Positions 1 to 4,265 of a stretch of DNA of 6,090 nt are shown here, in pieces. Origin of the DNA: Desulfobacterales bacterium (lineage in GTDB: Bacteria > Desulfobacterota > Desulfobacteria > Desulfobacterales > JAFDCJ01); NCBI GenBank assembly GCA_029932495.1, contig JAOZPY010000181.1:1-6090 (forward strand), read 5' to 3'. Below the pieces are notes generated by a model. That model did not search any database, had not been told where the DNA came from, and saw only the letters and a program-made list of their open reading frames with translations. Both the position numbers and the translations under genes were made by a program. Numbering within the stretch: position 1 is the stretch's first letter; each line of letters begins with the position of its first letter.

Positions 1-453
1 CAGATGATCGACGGCCTGAAAGCCTCTTTCCGGGATTCCTGGTTTCAGGCCCAGCTTAAAAAGCAACCGGTACGGGGCGTGTTTGTTTACAACGCCGGGG
101 GAGGCGGTTTTATCGTCAAATACATGAAAGGAAGCGGCCTGATCAGTTTTAAAAACGGGCGCCAGGCAGCCAAAATCTACGTTCAAGGATGGAGTGGCGG
201 TGCCGTCATTGGCGGCTCAATGGAATGGGCGGTAGGCCTGGTCATGGGGCTTTCCAGTGAAGCAGATTTTGGCGGAGATTACGTCGGCAACCTGCGACAG
301 GCCACGGCCGGCGACCAGACGGCCGCCAGCGGGATATTTCTTGAATCTCAAAAACAGGCCCCCGCCTCCCACGCCCTGTACATTGTGACCGCATCTCGCG
401 GACTGTCCGCCGAGGCCGGACAAATCCGACTGCAGATTACTCCTGGATGGTAA
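1..453 (+). CDS. SYLF/DUF1134-like envelope protein, 5'-truncated by window edge, probably frameshifted at 3' end
   Basis: The frame is open from the first base, so the ATG at 4 is probably internal and the true N-terminus, with any signal peptide, lies off the window; no ribosome-binding site is visible. The visible 149 residues are glycine-rich and alternate short hydrophobic stretches: GVFVYNAGGGGF (about residues 25-36), KGSGLISF (42-49), GWSGGAVIGGS (63-73) and YIVTASRGLSAEAG (127-140). This GxG-block pattern followed by a late SRGLxAxAG block recalls the SYLF (YSC84) lipid-binding domain and also DUF1134/EipA periplasmic beta-barrel proteins; I cannot separate the two by eye. A role at the cell envelope is inferred from those families only. 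The frame ends at TAA 451-453 after ITPGW, but protein-like sequence continues in another frame to 554 (separate entry). It is divergent from, and unrelated in function to, the aro operon on the other strand. Confidence 0.6.
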   Translation, partial: QMIDGLKASFRDSWFQAQLKKQPVRGVFVYNAGGGGFIVKYMKGSGLISFKNGRQAAKIYVQGWSGGAVIGGSMEWAVGLVMGLSSEADFGGDYVGNLRQATAGDQTAASGIFLESQKQAPASHALYIVTASRGLSAEAGQIRLQITPGW

Positions 454-554
454 CCGGGTTGTTAAGACTGACCGTAGACCCGCCATATTCCGACATCCTG
501 GTGCACAGCGACGAAGGGGCCGGAAAATTTTCACTGAAAGTCCAGCTGCAGTAG
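447..554 (+). pseudogene. Displaced C-terminal segment of the upstream SYLF/DUF1134-like gene (frame shifted)
   Basis: In the frame starting at 447 (different from the upstream gene) the sequence reads LTVDPPYSDILVHSDEGAG and then KFSLKVQLQ before TAG at 552-554. Its composition (beta-strand alternation, DILVHSDEGAG, amphipathic KFSLKVQLQ end) looks like true protein rather than shadow. The intervening third frame also gives a plausible DGNRVVKTD around 446-472, so two single-base insertions, or one net single-base deletion, between about 440 and 472 would join IRLQITP to this tail without an interruption. I infer one gene of about 183 visible residues broken by a real frameshift or by assembly/sequence error. 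An independent small gene is less likely, because the ATG at 447 has no ribosome-binding site. Confidence 0.5.
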
Positions 555-576
555 AATTTGAAACCACTTCCGACGC

Positions 577-629
577 TGCCCGGCGGCCGCCCGTAAACCG
601 TTGCCCTCCTTGAGCGAACCCGCCGGGCA
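577..629. repeat. Inverted repeat, 10-bp perfect stem, 33-base loop
   Basis: tgcccggcgg at 577-586 is the exact reverse complement of ccgccgggca at 620-629. The stem is GC-rich and stable. It sits 23 bases after the displaced stop at 554 and just before the larger cloverleaf element, so both may belong to one structured non-coding block. No T-run follows on either strand, so it is not a simple intrinsic terminator. Confidence 0.6.
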
Positions 630-653
630 TTATGCGCCAGCGATTCCAGGACA

Positions 654-789
654 ACAGAAGCGGTTCAAAATCCCATCCGCCCCCAGGCAAAGCGGAATTG
701 CAAACCGGGCAAACCGTTTGTGCCCGGCTGACCCGATGATGTTCAGGCCGACCAGCGGGTCGAATCCGGGATTTTGAACCTGCTTCCGT
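654..789. repeat. Cloverleaf-like structured inverted-repeat element, about 136 bases, possible ncRNA or dispersed repeat
   Basis: A 13-bp perfect closing stem pairs ggttcaaaatccc (662-674) with gggattttgaacc (768-780). It extends outward, past a single bulged T at 781, through 657-661 with 782-786 and, after one mismatch, 654-655 with 788-789, making about 20 bp. Inside are three further hairpins: tccgc/gcgga (676-680 with 692-696), ccgggca/tgcccgg (705-711 with 721-727) and gacccg/cgggtc (730-735 with 756-761). A closed four-way arrangement of this kind is very unlikely by chance in 136 bases. The closing stem and the three inner hairpins can form in RNA from either strand or as cruciform DNA. 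It is not a tRNA: too long and without proper D, anticodon and T loops. It may be a structured RNA, a riboregulator, or a copy of a dispersed palindromic repeat; the sequence alone does not decide. Confidence 0.6.
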
Positions 790-814
790 GCCTCCCACGG
801 CTTTTTGTTGCAGG
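779..814 (+). terminator. Small hairpin plus T5, weak intrinsic terminator candidate; competes with the cloverleaf stem
   Basis: ccgtg (786-790) pairs with cacgg (796-800) around a five-base loop and is followed by cttttt (801-806) on the plus strand, a short but terminator-like shape suited to ending transcripts of the left-hand gene. An outer pairing, cctgc (779-783) with gcagg (810-814), can also enclose it. Bases 779-789 are the same ones used by the closing stem of the 654-789 element, so the two folds exclude each other. On the minus strand the hairpin lacks a T-run. The stem is only 5 bp, so termination strength is doubtful. Confidence 0.35.
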
Positions 815-816
815 GC

Positions 817-885
817 TTAACACATCAGCACTCGATAAAGTGCGACCAGTGAAAATACCAGCCCCATCAGGTCAAAAAAATCCAT
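817..885 (-). CDS. Putative 22-residue hydrophobic small protein (single membrane-spanning peptide)
   Basis: The minus-strand ATG at 885-883 opens a 22-codon frame ending with TAA at 819-817. The peptide begins MDFFDLMGLVFS and ends YRVLMC: two aspartates near the N-terminus, a hydrophobic core of about 12-15 residues, and one arginine near the C-terminus, as expected of a tiny single-pass membrane peptide. GGAG/GAGAG lies 2-4 bases before the ATG, slightly close but usable. A perfect TATAAT is centred about 60 bases upstream, with a palindromic operator-like site over the -35 position. The stop is followed at once by the hairpin at 814-779 and the cloverleaf element. I do not recognise a family. 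Small hydrophobic stress peptides and type I toxins have this general look, but that is analogy only. A chance ORF remains possible at this length. Confidence 0.4.
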   Translation of the reverse strand: MDFFDLMGLVFSLVALYRVLMC

Positions 886-940
886 TGCTCTCCGACCAAT
901 CCCTGAAAATGTTTGTTACGCGTTTGCGCTGATTCCCCCT

Positions 941-969
941 ATTATACGGTTTCAGTCATTGGGTTTGCA
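941..969 (-). promoter_or_regulatory. Candidate sigma-70 promoter for the small hydrophobic ORF
   Basis: The minus strand carries a perfect -10 hexamer TATAAT at 946-941. At the usual 17-base spacing the -35 position falls at 969-964 and reads tgcaaa, a poor match to TTGACA, so activation or sigma contact help would be expected. Predicted transcription start is near 934, giving a leader of about 50 bases before the ATG at 885. The promoter points away from tyrA toward the 555-900 non-coding block. Confidence 0.45.
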
Positions 970-987
970 TAATGCAAAGTTCATGCA
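964..987. promoter_or_regulatory. Perfect 15-base palindrome plus extra half-site, operator candidate
   Basis: tttgcataatgcaaa (964-978) is a perfect 7+1+7 palindrome. A further atgca half-site occurs at 983-987, exactly 11 bases (one helical turn) after the atgca at 972-976. The palindrome covers the expected -35 position of the minus-strand promoter whose -10 is at 946-941. A dimeric repressor or activator bound here would control that promoter. The regulator is not identifiable from this window. Confidence 0.45.
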
Positions 988-1096
988 CAGGGCATTAAAA
1001 TTTTTTTTACTGAATCATTACAGCGAATTAAACGATAATGACAGGGTGGGGTCAACGATTGATGTGAATATTATTGGATAACGTCTGTCTACTTTT

Positions 1097-1822
1097 TCAG
1101 ACATCCAGCTGGGCATCAATTTTTTTTGCAATGTCCATAAACATCCGGCGTTTTTCTTTCGCATAGGGGTTGTAGCGGTGCATGTCGACAAACAGCTGCC
1201 AGGTGTCGTTTTCGACCACTTCCAGAATCTGCCGCAGCCTTTGGTAGCCTTCGGTGTCGATGGCCAGAGCCGGGGCCTCAAATTCAGACAGGGTGCGACC
1301 GATAAAATGGGTCAGTGCCAGGCTGACGGCAATCTGCTCGTCGTGCTGGCTGGCGGAGCCTTCAATGATGATCAGCCCCCGGGCGGCCAGGAAGGTCTTG
1401 ATTTTGCGGTAGGCTTTTTCGGTTATCCGCACCGGGTTTAAAAAAATTTTTTTCCCCTGCAGGCTGCCGGAGGCACTGTCGGGACCGAACATGGGGTGGG
1501 TGGCCAAAATGGATGCACGCTCGGGCAGCAGCGCCTGCATCCATTTGACGGGATATTCTTTGACCGAACAGACATCGACGACCAGAACATTCTCATCGAG
1601 CAAGGAGGCGATTTGACGCAAAACATTGCGCATGGCGCGGATCGGAACACACAGGATGACAACCTCGCAGCCGCAAACCGTCTTTAGGGAACTGCGGTGT
1701 GCCCCCGTGCGGCGGATCGCCGCCGCCAGGTCCGCCGGGTCATATACCCGCACGTCAAAATCAGCAGCCAGGTATTGCGCTGTCAGTTTTCCAAACCGGC
1801 CGAATCCAATGATGCCGATCAT
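1097..1822 (-). CDS. tyrA: Prephenate/arogenate dehydrogenase (TyrA family), short form
   Basis: NAD(P)-dependent cytosolic enzyme that oxidatively decarboxylates prephenate to 4-hydroxyphenylpyruvate, or arogenate to tyrosine. The 241 residues start with the Rossmann dinucleotide motif GIIGFGRFG (3-11), followed by VVDVCSVKEYP (81-91), the TyrA signature HPMFGPD (109-115, catalytic-type His109), HD at 160-161 and ALTHFIGR (169-176), then EGYQRLRQILEVVEND (191-206) in the helical dimerisation domain. HPMFGP, the VDVxSVKE block and the C-terminal GYxxLxxxxEN block resemble plant-type arogenate dehydrogenases, so arogenate is a possible substrate; this is inference. It is shorter than common TyrA proteins (about 280 or more), with no chorismate mutase or ACT domain visible. 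The ATG overlaps the aminotransferase stop as ATGA, with GGAGG at 1831-1827 four bases upstream. An A7T7 tract (1440-1453) codes for GKKIF. No convincing terminator follows. Confidence 0.88.
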   Translation of the reverse strand: MIGIIGFGRFGKLTAQYLAADFDVRVYDPADLAAAIRRTGAHRSSLKTVCGCEVVILCVPIRAMRNVLRQIASLLDENVLVVDVCSVKEYPVKWMQALLPERASILATHPMFGPDSASGSLQGKKIFLNPVRITEKAYRKIKTFLAARGLIIIEGSASQHDEQIAVSLALTHFIGRTLSEFEAPALAIDTEGYQRLRQILEVVENDTWQLFVDMHRYNPYAKEKRRMFMDIAKKIDAQLDV

Positions 1823-2949
1823 AAGGCCTCCGCTATTTTGTCAAAACCGCTGACAAGCTTGTCTTCGGCCACGGCAAAGCAGATCCGGATGTGTCCGCCC
1901 ATACCAAAGGCTTCGCCCGGCATCACGGCCACCCCGGTATCTTCCAGCAGATGGGTGGCAAAGGCCAGCGCTGTCATGCCGGCTTTCAATTGTCCGGAAA
2001 TATCGGGAAAAAGATAAAATGCCCCGTGGGGCCGGATACAGTCGAACAGCTCTGCAGCCCGGTGATAGGCCAGATTTCTTTTGGTTTCCAGCTCCCGGCG
2101 CCAGGCGGCCGGCAGCTGCTCATCCAGGTCAAGAGCGCTCAGGGCGCCATGCTGGACAAAGGTGCAGACGTTGCCCGTCAGATGACTCTGCAGCCGGGTC
2201 AGGGCACTGATGATAAAGCTGTCGGTGGCGATGTAACCGACGCGAAACCCGGTCATATTAAAGTGTTTCGAAAAACTGCGGATGACGATTAGCCGATCCC
2301 GGATTTGTTCAAATTGAAACAGGCTTTCGCTTTTAAGGCCGTCATAGACAAACAGATCATAGGATTCATCTGCAACCAGGTATAAATCGTGCTGCTGAGC
2401 GAGGCGGACAATTTTTTCCAGCGCGGTTTTCGGATAAACCGCGCCGGTGGGATTGTTGGGGGAATTGATAACAATCGCCCGGGTTTGGGGACCGATCGCC
2501 CGGGCAACGGCGTCACAGTCCAGCTGGTGGTTGCAGGTGTCCACCAGCACGGGCCGTCCGCCGGCCAACTTGACCTGCTCAGGGAAGCTGACCCAGCAGG
2601 GCCGCGGGACAATGACCTCATCGTGCGGGTCGCAAATCACCTGAAAGGCAGCGTAAAGCGCCTGTTTGGCGCCGTTGGTAATGATGATGTTGTCGCCATC
2701 ATAGCCGTCGAACTGTTGGGCCAGCCTTGCTTTCAAAGAAGCGATGCCGCCCACAGGGCTGTATTTCGTCTTTCGGGCTTCCAGGGCTTTGACGGTGGCG
2801 GCGATCACCTGGGCCGGGGTGTCAAACTGCGGTTGTCCAACGGCAAGATTGATGATCCGTTTTCCCCGGGCGGTCAATTCCTGCACACGGGCGCTGAAGC
2901 GTGTGGTTTCGGATTCGGTGCTGTTCTGGATTCGCTGGGATAGTTTCAT
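1819..2949 (-). CDS. PLP-dependent class I aminotransferase, I-beta aspartate/prephenate type
   Basis: Cytosolic PLP enzyme of 376 residues, normal for fold-type I aspartate aminotransferases. Visible landmarks are LAVGQPQFDTP (35-45), KYSPVGGIASL (62-72), NGAKQALY (92-99), NSPNNPTGA (162-170, cofactor-contacting Asn), VADESYD (192-198, Asp194 for the PLP pyridine nitrogen and Tyr197), SFSKHFNMTGFRVGY (225-239, Schiff-base Lys228) and HIRICF (353-358, Arg355 for the substrate carboxylate). The pattern matches subgroup I-beta enzymes such as the Thermus-type aspartate aminotransferase; some members transaminate prephenate to arogenate. Lying between aroC and a plant-like tyrA, it most likely supplies aromatic transamination in tyrosine (and perhaps phenylalanine) synthesis, but aspartate aminotransferase activity alone would look the same. 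The ATG overlaps the aroC stop as ATGA, and the bases before it contain no recognisable Shine-Dalgarno, so translation probably relies on coupling to aroC. Confidence 0.88.
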   Translation of the reverse strand: MKLSQRIQNSTESETTRFSARVQELTARGKRIINLAVGQPQFDTPAQVIAATVKALEARKTKYSPVGGIASLKARLAQQFDGYDGDNIIITNGAKQALYAAFQVICDPHDEVIVPRPCWVSFPEQVKLAGGRPVLVDTCNHQLDCDAVARAIGPQTRAIVINSPNNPTGAVYPKTALEKIVRLAQQHDLYLVADESYDLFVYDGLKSESLFQFEQIRDRLIVIRSFSKHFNMTGFRVGYIATDSFIISALTRLQSHLTGNVCTFVQHGALSALDLDEQLPAAWRRELETKRNLAYHRAAELFDCIRPHGAFYLFPDISGQLKAGMTALAFATHLLEDTGVAVMPGEAFGMGGHIRICFAVAEDKLVSGFDKIAEAL

Positions 2950-4034
2950 GGGATGTTCAACGGCTTTTGCCGCCGCAAGAGCATGTCGCCGATCACCAGG
3001 GCTGCCATGCTTTCCACAATGGGCACGGCCCGGGGCACCACACAGGGGTCATGGCGTCCCCCGGCGACCAGGGTGGTCTCGTTGCCCTCAAAATCGGCTG
3101 TTTGCTGGGATTGTCCGATGGTGGCCGGTGGCTTGAAGGCCACCTGGAAAACGATGGGTTCTCCGTTGGATATACCTCCCTGCACGCCACCGCTGTAATT
3201 GGTCCGGGTGCCCAGCTGGCCGCCTTTTTTTACAAAAAGATCATTGTGCTGCGATCCGCACATGCGGCTACCGGAAAAACCGGAACCGATTTCAAAGCCC
3301 TTGGTAGCCGGAATCGACAGCATGGCCCCTGCCAGTGCGGCCTCCAGTTTGTCAAACACCGGCTCCCCCAGACCCGGAGGTACATGGCGGCAGACACAGG
3401 AAATGATGCCGCCCAGCGAGTCGCCCGCCTTGCCGGCCGCCTGCACGGCGCTGATCATTTTAACGGTCGCTGCTTTAACGGGGCAGCGGATGGGGGTCTG
3501 ATCCACCTCCCGGCGGATAATCCGCAGCACATCCACCCCGGGTGCATTCACGGTCCCCACCGCACTGACCCAGGCCACAATTTCAATGCCATGGGTTTCA
3601 AATAGAAATTTTTCGGCAATTGCGCCGGCAGCAACGCGGCCAATGGTTTCCCGGGCGCTGGAGCGGCCGCCGCCGGAAAAAGCCCGCCGGCCGTATTTTA
3701 TCTGATATGTATAATCCGCGTGGGACGGCCGGGGAACGTTTTTCAGGGCGGCGTATTCGGCAGGTCGGGCGTCCCGGTTGGCCACCAGCAGCGCGATGGG
3801 ACTTCCCAGGGTTTTGCCGTTTTCAACCCCGGACAAGATTGTGACCCGGTCGGCTTCGTCGCGGGGCGTGGTCAGTGTACTTTGCCCGGGTCGGCGCCGG
3901 TCTAACTGTACCTGGATATCTGCGGGCTGCAGGGGCAGCCCGGCCGGACATCCGTCCACAACCACCCCCACCCCCTGGCCGTGGGATTCGCCGAAAGTGG
4001 TCACTTTCAAAATAGTCCCCATGGAACTGGACAT
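2946..4034 (-). CDS. aroC: Chorismate synthase
   Basis: Converts 5-enolpyruvylshikimate 3-phosphate to chorismate using reduced FMN, the last step of the shikimate pathway. The 362 residues are of family length and carry all signatures: VTTFGESHGQGVGVVVDG (11-28, His18), RRRPGQS (46-52), RPSHADYTY (102-110, His105), SGGGRSSARETIGRVAAGA (120-138), GGVQGGISNGEPI (282-294) and GRHDPCVVPRAVPIVE (326-341). The start at 4034 is chosen because AGGAG (4048-4044) lies nine bases upstream; the alternative Met5, which would match the usual family beginning, sits 21 bases away. No flavin reductase domain is attached, so it is the monofunctional type. The stop overlaps the next gene by ATGA. It is separated from aroA by 231 non-coding bases, the only gap in the operon. 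Confidence 0.97.
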   Translation of the reverse strand: MSSSMGTILKVTTFGESHGQGVGVVVDGCPAGLPLQPADIQVQLDRRRPGQSTLTTPRDEADRVTILSGVENGKTLGSPIALLVANRDARPAEYAALKNVPRPSHADYTYQIKYGRRAFSGGGRSSARETIGRVAAGAIAEKFLFETHGIEIVAWVSAVGTVNAPGVDVLRIIRREVDQTPIRCPVKAATVKMISAVQAAGKAGDSLGGIISCVCRHVPPGLGEPVFDKLEAALAGAMLSIPATKGFEIGSGFSGSRMCGSQHNDLFVKKGGQLGTRTNYSGGVQGGISNGEPIVFQVAFKPPATIGQSQQTADFEGNETTLVAGGRHDPCVVPRAVPIVESMAALVIGDMLLRRQKPLNIP

Positions 4035-4043
4035 TCAGTTTTT

Positions 4044-4048
4044 CTCCT
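4044..4048 (-). promoter_or_regulatory. Ribosome-binding site deciding the aroC start
   Basis: AGGAG on the minus strand lies nine bases before the ATG at 4034-4032. It favours that ATG over the in-frame ATG four codons later. Unlike the other internal genes of the operon, aroC cannot use stop-start overlap, so this site must serve it alone. Confidence 0.7.
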
Positions 4049-4083
4049 GTTTTGGTTTTCAAGCTACATTGGGCCGCATGTCT

Positions 4084-4139
4084 GAACAGCGAACCGCTGA
4101 ACAGCAGAATATCGAACCGCAGAATGTCGAAATGTGGAA
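4084..4139 (+). repeat. GAA-phased degenerate microrepeat (7/8-base spacing)
   Basis: GAA recurs at 4084, 4091, 4099, 4107, 4114, 4122, 4129 and 4137, i.e. eight times at 7- or 8-base spacing, with similar tails (gaacagc, gaaccgct, gaacagca, gaatatc, gaaccgca, gaatgtc). The second half forms the left arm of the inverted repeat. It is too short and degenerate for a CRISPR array and there are no spacers; slippage-derived growth of a repeat arm is the simplest reading. Confidence 0.5.
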
Positions 4140-4215
4140 TCGCTACGCTCAGCCTTTTTAATTAAAATCGATAGCATCCTTTACTTCGGCTTTCGACATT
4201 CCTTGTTCGATATTC
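4107..4215. repeat. Long inverted repeat, probable dispersed palindromic element
   Basis: The arm at 4107-4132 (gaatatcgaac, four unmatched bases, gaatgtcgaaa) is the reverse complement of the arm at 4191-4215 except for a small internal loop, giving two 11-bp perfect stems. Between them lies the 12-base palindrome ttttaattaaaa (4156-4167), plus weaker pairing of gcta/tagc (4142-4145 with 4172-4175). The shape is that of REP-like or MITE-like elements, which often occupy gaps inside operons and can stabilise or attenuate the flanking messages. Clear target-site duplications were not found. Confidence 0.6.
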
Positions 4216-4265
4216 GATATGTGTCTTTTTATCCCTGTTTGAGGCCTTGCAAATCAGAACTTTCT

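Larger units (their letters stand above)
555..1096. other. Structured non-coding region between the left-hand gene and tyrA
   Basis: A 542-base stretch without any full-size gene. It contains, left to right, the 577-629 hairpin, the 654-789 cloverleaf, the 779-814 alternative hairpin, the minus-strand 22-codon ORF (817-885), its TATAAT (941-946) and the 964-978 palindrome. Bases 990-1096 are AT-rich and show nothing further that I can support. The two gene blocks converge here, so both transcripts should end in this region, yet only the weak plus-strand hairpin with T5 resembles an intrinsic terminator. Confidence 0.6.
4035..4265. other. Non-coding gap between aroA and aroC
   Basis: All other junctions in the operon overlap, whereas this one has 231 bases with no credible ORF. 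It holds the aroC ribosome-binding site, a GAA-phased microrepeat tract (4084-4139), a long inverted repeat (4107-4215) and a central AT palindrome. I see no good sigma-70 promoter and no GC hairpin with a T-run, so transcription probably passes through from aroA to aroC. Confidence 0.6.

Noticed and set aside
662..780. tRNA-like reading of ggttcaaaatccc and gcgggtcgaatcc as T-arms
   Set aside because: Loop sizes, stem lengths and total length do not satisfy a tRNA, and no anticodon arm of 5+7 geometry exists; the similarity comes from the palindromic repeat.
654..789. Integron attC site
   Set aside because: No RYYYAAC/GTTRRRY end boxes in the right orientation and no integrase or cassette structure nearby.
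217..798. 193-codon minus-strand ORF running antisense to the left-hand gene and through the cloverleaf element
   Set aside because: Composition is Arg/Gly/Pro-rich with no domain pattern, it crosses the structured inverted repeats, and its overlap with the plus-strand coding sequence fits a GC-rich shadow frame.
990..1096. Intrinsic terminator for the aro operon after tyrA
   Set aside because: Only a 4-bp tgac/gtca pairing without a T-run on the minus strand is visible, and the T-rich tract at 1000-1008 reads as A-rich in the direction of transcription.
2901..3605. 234-codon plus-strand ORF antisense to aroC
   Set aside because: Antisense shadow of a fully conserved chorismate synthase; low-complexity His/Gly-rich content and no family features.
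3778..4161. 127-codon plus-strand ORF crossing the aroA-aroC gap
   Set aside because: Most of it is antisense to the aroC 5' end and the rest translates the GAA repeat (EQRTAEQQNIEPQNVE), so it is repeat-derived rather than a gene.
4084..4215. CRISPR-like repeats
   Set aside because: Units are 7-8 bases, degenerate and contiguous, with no spacers and no cas genes.
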